DNA of 64,000 nucleotides from Naematelia aurantialba. Lineage: Eukaryota > Basidiomycota > Tremellomycetes > Tremellales > Naemateliaceae. This document shows, piece by piece, positions 44,011 through 54,944 of this stretch. The translations under genes and the position numbers were made by a program. Position 1 is the stretch's first letter, and each line of letters starts with the position of its first letter. The stretch covers positions 992,501-1,056,500 of the forward strand of contig JAKFAO010000002.1 of NCBI GenBank assembly GCA_021527695.1, in the 5' to 3' direction. The notes below the pieces were generated by a model, which saw nothing but the letters and a program-made list of their open reading frames with translations, made no database searches and was not told where the DNA came from.

Positions 44011-46730
44011 ATGGTCAACGCCCAGGCGTTCGTGGCGGTCTTTGCGCTGCTCCCACTATCGCTCGGTCTGCTCTCGCCCCCGCCACTCGCCGCGCCCCTG
44101 CCAGCCGCTGTCATTCCTTTGTTGGACACGCGGGTCCAGCCGGCAAAACACCAGCCTGCGCGACATGCCCGTATCCCTTCTGTCCCGGCGCAGGCGGTCT
44201 CATGGCGCCCTCGTCGGCCACGTACTTCCACGGCATCGACCCGGCGCGACCTGTCGACTCTGCAGATCGCCATAGGTGGCCTCGACGTACCTCTGCTCCG
44301 TGCTTCCACCCCTGCCTCATCAGGCTCAACATCGTCCCCGTCCTCGTGCCCGTCCCCGTCCTTGTCCTCGTCCTCGTCCGTATCAGCGCTCTCTCGACGC
44401 CAGTCCGCCCGCGGAAACGGCACGACCGCCCTCGCCACCGCTGAAAACACATACATCGTCCCCGTCTCCATCGGCTCACCGCCCGTAACCTACCCCCTCC
44501 AACTCGACCTCGGATCCGCCGACATGCTCCTGGCCTCGACGTTGTGCGGAAAAGCGTGCCCTACGTCACTTGGAACCAGTGTGAACCCGTACTACGACGT
44601 CACGCAAGCCAGTGCGGGGTTTGTGCAGGTCGACGCGAACGGTACAGCCTGGAAGGCAAGCTTTGCGGACGGGAGCGTTGCGTCGGGGTTCGTGGCCAGG
44701 GAGACGGTGGCGGTGGGCGGTGGGGAGATCGTGGGGCAGGTGTTTGGTACGTCCCTCGCTCCGTCCTTGTGTGCTTGTTGGGATGTCCCCTCGCTCCTTC
44801 CTATTGTGCTGCTGGTTAGGATACTCCCTTCGCGGAATGCCGCCGTGTCTCTTGTGCCCTTTACTGAACCAACATTCCAAGACCGCGCTGATCCCCGCAG
44901 GAATGATCAACGCGACCAACCTCACCCTGTCGGAACAGCAGATCTCTGGCATCCTCGGCCTAGGTTTCCCGCGGCTATCTCTCCTCTCCCATGCCGTCTT
45001 ACCCGATAGTGACACTGCTTCAACAACGACGGCCACCTCGTCGTCCGCCTCATCATCCCCTTCTCCCTCCTCTGCATACCTCCCTCCCCTCCTCGAGTCT
45101 CTCGTCACCACGCCTCATCTGACCTACCCCGTCTTTGCTCTCGCCCTGACTGCGCCGCCGAGCAACGTCTCAGCCACCACGTCGTCTTCCTCTGCGTCGC
45201 CGTCTGCATCGTCGAGGTACTCCACGTCAGTCGGCTCGTTGACGTTTGGCGGTGTATCCAGCTCGTTTGTTTCCGAGACGAGTGGCTCGGGCACGACAAT
45301 CGATGATATTGAGTGGCACGACGTCATTCCGTTCGGCAGGGCGTTGAACGGCAACTCTTCCTCCAGCGTCACCTCCAGCGCATCAGCCGCGTCCTCGTCC
45401 TCTTCCGCCACTTCGACAACCTCCTCAGTCTCTTCCACCACCTCGTCGGGCGGGACGAGGAAACGCCAGACCGACGCGTCTGAGCTCAATAGCGTCCCGA
45501 CCTCGGACTACGAGCTAGGCGGCGAGGAGTACCTGTACTGGACGCTGAACCTGCGCAACGTCTCTGTAAACGGCACAGACCTTGGCCTCGAGTCAACCTA
45601 CGCGTCCGAGGGGATTCCGTCCATCGCTCTCCTCGATGTAGGCTCAAACGGCCTGGCAGGACCTCAGCAAGATGTCTCTAGGCTGTTTGCCATGATCGAG
45701 GACGCGCGACAGGTCGCAGAGGGTCAATGGGCGGTCCCGTGCTCCACGAAAATGGCGCTTGGGTTCTCGTTTGGGTGCGTCTTCACCCAGTGGGCAGGGC
45801 GCGGCGTGCTGATGCGTCCTTAGCGGGAGATATATCCAGCTCCAGCCGAGTGACTGGATGAGTGCCCAAGTGGAGGGAAGCTCGTTTTGTCTTGCGTGGC
45901 CGGTTGCCGCGGTGAGTCTCGGCTGTTTGTCAAAGTGGTAGCTCATTCCACAGGCTGCGACGGGTGATGGGATCGACTGGCAGCTGGGCACGCCGTTCCT
46001 GAGGAAGATCTACAGCATTTTCAGGTAAGCTGTCGCCGCGGTTCGTACGTAGCATGCAGCTCACTTGGGCAGCTACGGGATCAACGGCGAGCAGGCGCCG
46101 CTGGTTGGATTTCTGCCAATCAACGCGGTGGCCAGTAGTACCAGTACCAGTGCCAGTGCCAGCGCCAGCTCGCCTTCTGCCACGAGTTCCAGCTCGAGCT
46201 CGGACGCTACATCGACAGCTACGTCTACATCTGTGGACCCGGACAGTCCCACACCGACGACGATCTCCGACCTGTCTCTGACGGTCACGGTGACGACGAC
46301 ACTCCCCAACGTGCTCTTAGGGGACCCGACGTACGCGACCCCGAGCTACGCGTATGCGCCGTCGCCGTCGTCGATGCAGTACTTGGGTCTGGCCAATTCC
46401 AGCGCCTACACAATTTCGGCAGTGCCAATCGTGAGCGAGTCGAGCAGTGGCTCGGACTCGACCGTGTCGGTTTCGAGCTCGAGCAGCCACACGGCTGCGG
46501 GCACGGGGACGAGCGGGGGTAATGTCGAGTCCAGTTCGAGCTCGGCCGGACACCGAGCTGTTCCGAGACTGTGGGCGTGGGGTGCGGGTGCGGGTGCGGG
46601 TGTGAGTGCCGGTGCGGGTGCGGGTGTGAGTGGGGCTGGCGCTGGGTTTGGGGTGGGAGTTGGAGTTGGGATGGTGTGGGTGGCTTGGGCGGGTATGGGT
46701 ATGGGTGCGGGGCGACTGGGCGGATTCTGA
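44011..46730 (+). CDS. Yapsin-like GPI-anchored aspartic-protease homologue with altered active-site motifs
   Basis: A pepsin-fold (A1) secreted protein. Exons: 44011-44746, 44901-45774, 45824-45911, 45954-46024, 46073-46730, giving 808 aa. Signal peptide MVNAQAFVAVFALLPLSLGLL; a Ser-rich propeptide ending at a dibasic site (LSRRQS). The first lobe has YPLQLDLGSADMLLAS where D-T-G-S is expected, and a flap SFADGSVASG with Phe for the usual Tyr. The second lobe has IALLDVGSNGLAG instead of D-T/S-G. A Ser/Ala-rich loop with a Kex2-type RKRQ site (about 45465) sits in the second lobe, as the processed loop does in yapsins. The end is a Ser/Thr stalk and a Gly/Ala/Val-rich GPI signal. Both Asp residues remain; activity is uncertain. 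Confidence 0.88.
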
Positions 46731-46837
46731 GGCGGAACGTGCATGCAAGGACAATTCATGATTTTGTATCATATGTACCATACCATTGCATGAAGCATGG
46801 CATCTCATGTTCTGCGTGCTGGTGCTGCTGTCTCCTC

Positions 46838-46975
46838 TGCTGCTTCTGCCTTGTGCTTGCGTCTCCTCTGCGGCTTCTGCCTCCTCTGCTGCGTCTGCCT
46901 TGTGCTTGCGTCTCCTCTGCTGCGTCTGCCTCCTCTGCTGCATCTGCCTGCTGCTTGCTGCTGCTCGTCCCGTCG
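46838..46975. repeat. Nested tandem repeat (TCTCCTCTGCTGCGTCTGCC)
   Basis: Imperfect units of about 20-30 nt containing CTTGTGCTTGCG and CCTCTGCTGC repeats, about five copies; probably in the protease 3' UTR. Confidence 0.85.
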
Positions 46976-47149
46976 TCGCTCTGTCGCTGGGCTCCCGGGA
47001 TCCGACAATCGCCACGGGGTGGGCGTCGTAGCTGTTGTCTTGTGTGAGCGCGGGCGATCGGCCAGCTGGTTGGGGTTGGGGATGCTGTAGATGATCATAT
47101 CAGGATATTCGGTTGGCTAGGCGGATGGGATTGGTTCTGATCAGTATAT

Positions 47150-47265
47150 CGTGCATGTCCTCATGTCGTGCATGTCCTCATATCAGGCGGCACTATGTCG
47201 TGCATGTTATTACGTCGTGCATGTCATTATGTCGTGTATGTCATTATGCGTGCATGTCATCACAT
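47150..47265. repeat. Tandem repeat (ATGTCGTGCATGTCATT)
   Basis: About six units of 15-18 nt with the core TCGTGCATGT. Confidence 0.85.
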
Positions 47266-47483
47266 AGCATTATATGGGGTAGCTCGACTCCAGCGGAGTC
47301 ACCTATCCTTGATCAGCATGAGGAGATTGCGGACTCTCCCTTACTTTTGCGTAAATGGCGTTTGACGTCTTGCCAATCGCCGATGCTGCAGGCAAGGCGG
47401 TACCAGTCGAATCCGGCTGTTGGCCATGCGCGGCATAAGCGTATGTCTCTCGAACCAGCGAGACACCAACACCAGCAAAGGCA

Positions 47484-47837
47484 TCACCGCCCAAGCCCTA
47501 TCCGCTCGGCGACGCTCATGCCCTCCCGCTCTCGTCTGCTCGCAGCTCCAGCATTGGGCGCCTCGCCTGAACCCAGGTGCGAGGCAGGCCCCTCGGTGGG
47601 AGCGGCGCCGTTGGTGCCATGATGACCGTGATGTCTATCATTTTCATGACCAACACCAACACCGATACCAACACCGATACCAACAACAGCACCTGCTCCG
47701 CCGGCCGCAGATGCACTGGGATCGGACGATGTGCTCGCACCTGTCGTTGCGGCGGCGCGACGTTTGTCGATCTCCGCTTGAAGGAGCTTGACGTCTGCGC
47801 TGCGTAGTGGGATGGCAGTGGGGTTGGAGCGAATCAT
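47484..47837 (-). CDS. CDC26/Hcn1-like anaphase-promoting complex subunit
   Basis: A single-exon frame of 117 aa. The N-terminus MIRSNPTAIPLRSADVKLLQ matches the short CDC26 signature (M-L-R-R-x-P-T-x-I-x-L-x-x-x-D-V), the segment that inserts into the TPR of CDC16/APC6. The rest is low complexity: Ala/Ser, a Gly-Val run and a His-rich patch, ending near RERE and SVAERIGLGR, as the variable CDC26 tail often does. A further exon after the GTGATG at 47485 is possible but unsupported. The family call rests on about 20 residues. Divergent from the PRA1 gene. Confidence 0.6.
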   Translation of the reverse strand: MIRSNPTAIPLRSADVKLLQAEIDKRRAAATTGASTSSDPSASAAGGAGAVVGIGVGIGVGVGHENDRHHGHHGTNGAAPTEGPASHLGSGEAPNAGAASRREREGMSVAERIGLGR

Positions 47838-48201
47838 GGCCCGGCTCGTCTTTGCGTCTCTTTGCGTCTCTTCTTTATCGTCTAGCCTCGTCTCGTCTCG
47901 TCCAGTCTCGTCCAGTCTCGTCTATTCCGCTGTTCAGTGTCCAGCAATGCAAGTGTCGATACCTACAAGACTTCGCGTCTGCTGCACCGAAATCACAGCT
48001 GCGACCGTGGGAAAGCTGGACATGGCGGTTGCTGTTTGCGGTGGCGGTGTGTTGTTCTGGGTTCTGATTTCCCACTGCCCTCGTCTGTCGTCGTCGACAC
48101 CTCGACAAGCGCGCACGGCTACTCATCCACCTCGCCCCACTGCGCCTCTGCCCTGCAGATACTAGGCCTATCGATCCTTGTCCTGCAGGATACCCAGCAC
48201 G
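47838..48201. promoter_or_regulatory. Divergent promoter region, CDC26-like / PRA1
   Basis: 364 bp between opposite start codons. It contains a short (CGTCT)n tract at about 47880-47925; no further element recognised. Confidence 0.4.
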
Positions 48202-49496
48202 ATGGAGTACGTCCTTAAAGCGGGGGACGTGGTCAAGCATTTCCGCGTGAGTGGCCTTCTCCCTTCCCGGCGTCAACAGACCACGTAGTCTCGCCTCGAA
48301 TTCTTGCCAAGTTTCTCCAGTCCGTATACGATTCAGAAGCTGACGCGTGGTGTCGTAGGAGACGAGGCTGTCGACGCTCAAGCCGCCGCAGGAGTTTGTG
48401 AGCCATCCTTCTGCGTCCTGCGTCGAGGGGGAGCGAGCTCGCCTTGGGCACCGGCACCGGCACCGGCATCGGCATCGGCAGCCCAAGGCGGAGATCTAGA
48501 TGCCGGAGGATGGATGCTTGAACGAAACGACGAGGCTGATGGAGCAGTTTGACCATCGTCAGCTATCGCGGCCCAAGGACCTGAACGAAGCTACGTCGGT
48601 ACGTGCCGGACCCGCCTGGGGTGGTGTCGTGACCCGCGATGAGCTACTGATCCCCGCAGCGCATCACGTACAACTCGCGCCACTTTTCAGGCAACTACCT
48701 CATCGTTGTCCTCCTCCTCGCCATCTACGCCCTGTGAGTCTCACTCCCCTCCCTCATTCCCCTCATTCATCGGCTCAGCTCCATCGCCCAAATGTCCCCG
48801 TCGTCTTGCACTGTCCCACTCCGACAGTGGAGTATGGTCAGATGGGTAGAATGTACCGTTTTCGAGGGACGCTGACGCCGCTGTAGGATCATGAATCCCG
48901 TGCTGTTGATTGCCTTGGGCTTCCTCGCCGGAGGCTTCGCAGCCATCAACAAATTCGGTGCGTCGAGTCCCGCCGCCCATCCTCTCCGCATCAGGCATCC
49001 ACCTCACGCCGAAACGCTACGTTCCGCACCGCTTCCATCATCCGCGTTATCGCAGCCCATTTTCCGTCAAGTGGCTGCTCGAAGCGAAGATTAAGCTGAT
49101 CATCGGATAGCCCCCGAACCCCTGCAAGTGGGAAACCACGTCGTCACTCAAAAGTCACTCTACATGGCGCTCTTCGTCATTGGTCAGTACCGTTGCTACA
49201 CACTGTCTCCCGTCTCCCTCTCACCCTTTTCACCACTCCCAGCAAACACACGTTTGACCTTGCCGCCCTCACTCTCATTTCACTTCCCAGCTCATCCCAC
49301 TCCCACCCCATCTCACCTTACCGACGCGATGGCTCGCCCAGAGCTGACACCCCCAGGCCTCCCGCTGCTGTGGATCGCCTCGCCCGTATCGACCTTCTTC
49401 TGGCTGGTAGGCTCGTCGGCGATCCTTGTCCTTGGACATGCGTGTCTCATGGAGCCCGGCCTCGAGAGCGAGTACCAGGGCGTCGAGGGTGTGTAG
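48202..49496 (+). CDS. PRA1/Yip3-family prenylated-Rab acceptor
   Basis: A Golgi/ER four-helix membrane protein that interacts with prenylated Rab GTPases. Exons: 48202-48246, 48359-48397, 48548-48598, 48660-48733, 48887-48957, 49111-49182, 49357-49496, giving 163 aa. Family pattern in order: ETRLSTLKPPQEFFDHRQLS, RPKDLNEATSRITYNSRHF, GNYLIVVLLLAIYALIMNP, LLIALGFLAGGFAAINKF, LYMALFVIGLPLLWIASPVS and TFFWLVGSSAILVLGHACLM. The two paired hydrophobic hairpins are visible. Intron 6 is pyrimidine-rich. Secure. Confidence 0.93.
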
Positions 49497-49801
49497 ATGG
49501 CGACGCCACTCGAAATGTACGGCGACGCAGTCTCGAAAGATACGAAGACGGAGTGTCAAAGGGGATAGAGACCGACGGGACGCGATGAGTCGGCGGCTCT
49601 CATGGGTCGGGACAAAGAGCTGCGAAGCTGGTTTCATTGATGCAATGCACATCTAACTCATTTCTCACGTCGTCTTTCACGTGATTGCATTGGCGATTGC
49701 TAGAAATCGTGTATAGTGTACAACCGTGTCACCACAACGCGTGTATACCGCCGGGACTCCAGACGTGCGAGACCGCGACTGTGTATACTCGTACGCGAAC
49801 A
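49497..49801. other. Convergent 3' intergenic region
   Basis: 305 bp between the PRA1 and DUF4112 genes; nothing recognised. Confidence 0.35.
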
Positions 49802-51159
49802 TCAGTCCAGAGGCTCATGGGCCGGATCCCGCGACGCACCGCCACGGGCAGCGGCAACAGGCACGCCCTCACTCTTGCCCATCCTCCTCGTCTTTCTCAC
49901 CCTGCCCGTCCTCCTCTCCTCCTCCAGCACCTCGTCGACCTTGTTCCCCCCGCCGGCAAACCAGCCGCTAAGACCCGCACCGCTCTTTGCGCGCGGCATG
50001 AATTCGTCGCTGACGGGCATCAGGAGGATGTGGTATCGCCCTGCTGGGGTGGCCGGGTCCGACGACAATAGCCAGTCTTCGAGGAGTGCGAGGTTGCGCA
50101 GGTTGGACTTGAAGAGGTTGTCGAGAAAGTCGCCGAGCAGCGGGATGAGGCCGACGAAGACGTCGGCGAGGACGTTGAGGACCTACGACGGATTAGAGAT
50201 CGGATTAGAGATAGTCCGGTCGTATGGGAGCAAGGCGGTGACGGATGTGGAAGATGAGACTGGGAGCTGGGGACGAAGGACGTGCGCAATGAGGAGAGCT
50301 AAGAGATGGACGAGGTGCAGGTTGCGGGACTACACTTACCATGTACATGAGGATCCGTGCGGGTGTACCGAACATGAACGACAGATACACCTGATACAGC
50401 TGCAGAATGCCCGAGACAATGTCGCCGTAAATCGGGACGAGGGAGATGATATCGTCCAATCCAGCCTGCCAGGTAAGCTCGTTTTGGATGTTTCGCAGAC
50501 CAGGAGCTTACTCTGAAAGGCAGACCCAGGTCAGCGAGAAGTGGCGAAGCGTCGAGCCAGAATGCTACGGTGCGGATATGGTTGTACAACCTTCACACCC
50601 CGGTCAGCTCCTTCATCTCTCGATCAGCTCTTCAACTCTCGGCGCGGCACGAGCATGAGCGCGGTCAATCGAGAACAAAGAGCAACGAGCACGGCGAGAC
50701 GAACACGGAATCGACGGACGGTACATGTGAGACGGGACGTGAGAAGGGTGGTAGTGAAGAGTGAGGGTGACGGGTGTCAAGGTGATCAGGGTACTTTGAA
50801 AGTTTTGACTGTTTCCATGTCCTCGTCCCCCGAAATGGGGGTATAGGAGTCTAATTAAACCTCATCTTCTCGCCTTGACACTCGTCACGTCCACCACGCC
50901 CCACTCGTACCATCACCCCAGGAGAATACTCACTGTTGTGCTTCGGCGTCTGTTCTGGGCCGCTGGACACCCCATCGTGGTGGTTTGTAGGTGGCTTGGA
51001 AAGCGCCGAATCTCAGCGGTTTGGACTCGCGTTCAGCCCTTGTCGCCGGTCAGTACGAAGGTCAAGCGGGGTAGCGGGATGCACGGACTGACGAGAACGA
51101 GCTGCGTTGGGCCGGTATGTCGAGCCTATCGACCACAGCGCTGAGAGGATGTTGGACAT
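49802..51159 (-). CDS. DUF4112 membrane protein (N-terminal exons unresolved)
   Basis: A conserved fungal/bacterial protein of unknown function with paired hydrophobic segments. Well supported exons: last 50182-49802; 50465-50340; and one ending at 50512 that encodes IRTVAFWLDASPLLADLGLPFR. DUF4112 core: AGLDDIISLVPIYGDIVSG, LQLYQVYLSFMFGTPARI, NVLADVFVGLIPLLGDFLDN and LFKSNLRNLALLEDWLLSSD. The C-terminus is basic and Gly/Arg-rich. The 5' part is uncertain: an ATG at 51159 opens a short exon (MSNILSALWSIGSTYRPNAA), but I could not connect the phases between it and 50590. Domain secure, start not. Confidence 0.8.
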
Positions 51160-51548
51160 GGCAGAGGATAGAGAGCCAGTAGAGGAGAAAGAGGATGAAG
51201 ACGACTAGTAGTTTCGGAGACTGCATGACGAAATGCCACGTGGTGTGGGTTGTGGCATTGTGTACAAGTATTTGCCTGGGATGGCGTGTGCAGCGGAGTG
51301 AGGAGCTCGGGCCAGCACTGACGAGGCCCTCGACGTGGTCATGTCGCTGTACAAGTCGAACAGATGGGAAGTTGAGAGAGATTGGAGCGTTTTAAGAGAG
51401 TTTGAGACACAGAATGCGCGACCAGTAGAACCTCACTCGGCTAGGTGTACCTACCAAGACTTCGCTTCACAAGTCCTCGATGCCTGGTAGCCGTCTCGAA
51501 GAGAGGAATAGGGGATTATATATCCAGGGAGTCGAAGCATGAGATGCA
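51160..51548. other. Region between the DUF4112 5' end and PTH2
   Basis: 389 bp. An alternative upstream ATG on the minus strand near 51225 opens a hydrophobic leader (MQSPKLLVVFILFLLYWLSI) that ends at a stop; it might be a spliced signal exon of the DUF4112 gene. Otherwise nothing. Confidence 0.3.
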
Positions 51549-52565
51549 TCACAACAACCTCAGCTTCCCTGTGATGTGGTTGATCAACCGTGCGGGACCG
51601 GGCCCAATGCCGAGGATGGTTTTTGACCCTGCCGCGACCTGCGTGCGACCCCTTGTAGTGGATCAGCTTTGGGCTCTTGGAGAATGACTGTAACCACGAG
51701 GTCCAGAAGCTTGACAGAAGACGGGCTGGCCAAGGCAGGAGGATCCAAAGGGCACCCAGCCATGACAAAGGGGGAGAGCCCGCCTGTTTGGCTTGGCGCA
51801 GGACTGTTCCAGTATTCCAGTGAAGAGGCATGCAGCGACAGAACAAGGAAGAGGGATCACTCACGCGTCTTGTATTGTGCGGGCACAGAGGTTCAGACTC
51901 CGCGCCTGAGCAGCGAGCACCTCGAGCTCTTCGGTGTCCACGCATCGCAGCGCGATCTTTGGTTGCCTTTGTTTGGTCAGCATACACAACCATACATCTG
52001 AGCTTGAATCACCCCTGTCTCTGCCACCTGTTGAAGAGCTAGAACGAACGGTCAGCTCTGGTGTGCCCGCAGTGGCAGCAGGTAGCAGAGAATAAGTCCA
52101 CCTTTGGCGCTTTTTCCTTGACCATAAATGCGCACGCCAGCGTCGCATGCCCGGCCTGCGCGGCAATCTTCCCCTTGCTCATCTTGAGACTATCGTTGAC
52201 GACCAAGACGAGCTTCATCTCCTCTATTGCCGAGGACTTGACCGCCGCCAAGTCGGACGCCAACGCAGCAGCCGCATCCTCGGCGTCGGAATCAGTGTCG
52301 GTCCCGCTACCGTCGGAAGGAAGGGGAGACGAAGACCCCTCAGGGGACGTGTGGTCGGTTGATTTTGAGCGTTTAGCGGACGGGGAAGCAGATGAGGTGC
52401 TGAGAGACCGGCGGGGGGAGAGGTACGAGTGTGTCTGGTAGCCTAGAGCAAAGGCTACCAGCGTGATGATGGCGGGCTGCACGAGGGCTGTGATCGTCAG
52501 TTGATTGAGCCGACGCCCAGAGATGCACGCTTACAGGCCATTCTCGAGTCCCGGAGCACGCTCAT
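51549..52565 (-). CDS. PTH2: Peptidyl-tRNA hydrolase 2 (PTH2/Bit1 type), membrane-anchored
   Basis: Hydrolyses the ester bond of peptidyl-tRNA to free stalled tRNA. Exons: 52565-52535, 52487-52102, 52038-52013, 51966-51865, 51651-51549, giving 215 aa. Catalytic domain: [31 protein letters not shown] with the catalytic His, [40 protein letters not shown] and the terminal [16 protein letters not shown]. An N-terminal hydrophobic segment ([19 protein letters not shown]) and a Ser-rich linker resemble the outer-membrane anchor of eukaryotic PTH2. The 26-nt exon 3 is needed to restore [10 protein letters not shown]. The start at 52565 uses an extra 31-nt exon; an internal ATG at 52541 is possible. 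Confidence 0.94.
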
Positions 52566-52780
52566 GGGGTCTCGTGGGTATCGAGCGTGTCTGCACGGGT
52601 AACGAGACCAGCCAAAATTCTAAACGCAACGTCGACAAGAAAGCAAAATGATTCTGAAATTTCCGTAGCCGTTGTCGACTGCACCTTTGTCAGTTCTTGT
52701 TTCTCAATTATACTCCGCCTGGTGCCCTTCTTGTCGTTGCACACCGCCCTATCTGGACGGGGGACAGGCAGCGACGCTTC
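52566..52780. promoter_or_regulatory. Divergent promoter region, PTH2 / NAA50
   Basis: 215 bp between opposite start codons; no element identified. Confidence 0.35.
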
Positions 52781-53873
52781 ATGATGGCCGCCGCAAAACC
52801 CACGACTACATACAGCACCGCTGGGACGGTGTCTGCCCCGCTCAACCTCGACTCTCTCGCGCCCAAGGGCGAACATCAGGCCGTCCAGCTCAACGGGTCG
52901 AAGCGCAAGAACTACAGCCCGAAACCAAAAGTCACTCTGACCAGCTTGACACCCAACAACGTGCGTGCGCAGCTCTGGCCTCTCTCCCCATGTCTTCCAG
53001 CTGCTGGTCGGGAGCGTCTTGCCTTGCGTCGCTGGGTCGCTGATGCCGACAGTCTGGCACATTGCGTCGGATCAATTCGGTCGTCATCCCCATTGTCTAC
53101 TCGGACAAGTTCTACAAAGACGTGCTCGACCCCTCATTGGACGACATCAACAAGCTCAGTGAGCCCTCAAGCACCACATGGCGAGGAGTGAGCTAACTGT
53201 GACAGTCTACTACGGTGACATCCCAGTCGGAGCGATCTGTTGTCGGTTCGATAACCTTGGTTCGACCTCGGCGGAGAAGCAGCCCACGCTGGTGATTCTT
53301 ACCCTTGCGTGAGTCGTTCACCCATCCAGCCGCTGTGTCTACTGTCCGCCTACCCTTGTTCTGCACCGTTCTCCTTGACATGATGAAGTGAAGCAACGAG
53401 AATTGATGCTGATAACGGCTTCTCTCACCTTCTCCTGATATCGAATTCCATCCTCGCTATGAACCGCAGGATCCTCGCGCCATACCGCTCACAATCCCTC
53501 GGCACCGCCCTCTTGACGTCTGCCCTCCGCGCCGCCCTTCATCCTACGACCCCACCACCTCCTACCCCATCCACCGAAAAGCCCAACACCCGCGCGTCGG
53601 TCGTCGCGGCCGCGCCACGAAAGCCCGTCAAACGAGCCATGGCACACGTACAAGTCGGCAACGAGGACGCCAAGCGCTTCTACGAACGATCAGGCTTCAA
53701 AGCGGCCGAGACGTAAGCTCACAGACTCACTGCCTCGCCATACGTCGGTGAGCGAGCGACTGACGGAGTTCAGGATCACAGATTACTATTCAAAGATGCA
53801 GCCGAGAGATGCGGTGGTGATGGTGTGCGAGGACATTGTGACCGTATTAGGGGAGACGCCGAACGGAGCATGA
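52781..53873 (+). CDS. NAA50: N-alpha-acetyltransferase NAA50 (San-like, GNAT fold)
   Basis: Acetylates N-termini, usually with the NatA complex at the ribosome. Exons: 52781-52960, 53053-53158, 53206-53308, 53470-53712, 53774-53873, giving 243 aa. Family blocks: SLTPNNSGTLRRINSVVIPI, VYSDKFYKDVLDPSL, YYGDIPVGAICCRFDN, TLAILAPYRSQSLGTALLTS, HVQVGNEDAKRFYERSGFKA, and ITDYYSKMQPRDAVVM. The acetyl-CoA loop reads R-S-Q-S-L-G where the usual pattern is R-x-x-G-x-G, so the first Gly is Ser. A Pro/Thr-rich insertion (about 30 residues) follows that helix. The N-terminal 50 residues are extra and Ser/Thr-rich. Confidence 0.92.
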
Positions 53874-54056
53874 GCATGATTGCCCGATCTGGTCACGATC
53901 GATCACAACCTGGCCCAGGCAGAGTACAGAGAGGATCCGCCGTAAGTGAAATGAAGGAAACAACGAGTAGAGACGCTATATCATCATTGCGAGCCGCACT
54001 TCTCACTCATCATGCATGTGGACGTATATCATCGAGTCCGGAATGAACAACGAGCA

Positions 54057-54944
54057 TCATGGCCAAATTGTAAGCCTTGACCGCCTGGTCGGCCCGGCAG
54101 AGGTGGGTGTGGGCTCTGCGCTTGCAAACCGGCTCTGAGGGGTTGGCGAGCGCCGGACGAGAACCAAGCTGTTTCCGGGTCGTCTCCACGACACTTCCTC
54201 CTCGTCTTCCTCCTGTTGTTGCTGGTGCCAGTCTTCCTCTTGCACAGTTGGTAACATGTTGCCCCAAACGCCTTGGAGTGGCAGGTAGGTGTCCACGAAA
54301 CCAGACCCAACATCCTTCTCAGCGGCTGAGATGGGATCGTCAGGGTAATCGGGGGTTTCTTCATCCCCGGCACAACTTTCAGAGGCGTCAGAGCCAATCA
54401 AACAGTCTCTCGGTTCGTCGGCATCACTCTTGGCTTCACTCTGCACAAAGACCACATCGTCCTCCGCGTCGTAAGCATCCAAATCCTCATCACACTCGCT
54501 CTCGTCATCGCTGGTCTGGTGGCGAGAGCTTGCGCTCTCGATCGCTTTGTTCTGCGCGGCTGTGGCCGCGCTGCACATCTCCTGCCATTCGGACACAGCT
54601 TTGTGGATGCTGAGGTGCGGGCTGTCGTCCGCTGTTGCTTTGTCCATCACGCCTGGGTCATCGGTCGGGTACGTGGTGCTGACAGGTGTAGTAAGGCAGT
54701 CGGTGCAGCCACGCCACTGCTCGACCTCGTCAAGTAGCCTCGAGACTTCGTCCCAGGCCGAGCTGGATGGGTGCTTCGAAAGCGTGGGCTTTGTGGAAGG
54801 CGAATAGCCTGGGGAGGACGCGAATGTCAGAGACGGGGACGACTCGACAACCGTGGTTGAATGGTCGTCGTTGAGGTCTGGTTCGCTGTGTCTCTTGTCT
54901 TCCGTGCGCTGTCCTTCCTGTCTCTGCATGTAGGTAGGTTGCAT
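54057..54944 (-). CDS. Unrecognised acidic, disordered protein
   Basis: A single open frame with no known family. The first in-frame ATG is at 54944 (295 aa); the frame is open to a TGA at 55058-55056, so a spliced upstream exon could provide the true start. Visible features: a Ser/Thr/Pro-rich N-terminus, WDEVSRLLDEVEQWRGCTD, a helical SEWQEMCSAATAAQNKA, a strongly acidic core (DDESECDEDLDAYDAEDD), a Gln/Glu run and a basic C-terminus ending LTIWP. Codon use looks ordinary. It may be a lineage-specific regulator; I cannot say more. Confidence 0.5.
   Translation of the reverse strand: MQPTYMQRQEGQRTEDKRHSEPDLNDDHSTTVVESSPSLTFASSPGYSPSTKPTLSKHPSSSAWDEVSRLLDEVEQWRGCTDCLTTPVSTTYPTDDPGVMDKATADDSPHLSIHKAVSEWQEMCSAATAAQNKAIESASSRHQTSDDESECDEDLDAYDAEDDVVFVQSEAKSDADEPRDCLIGSDASESCAGDEETPDYPDDPISAAEKDVGSGFVDTYLPLQGVWGNMLPTVQEEDWHQQQQEEDEEEVSWRRPGNSLVLVRRSPTPQSRFASAEPTPTSAGPTRRSRLTIWP

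Larger units (their letters stand above)
46731..47483. other. Intergenic region rich in simple repeats
   Basis: 753 bp between the aspartic protease and the CDC26-like gene. No gene is recognised; two tandem arrays are listed separately. Confidence 0.5.
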
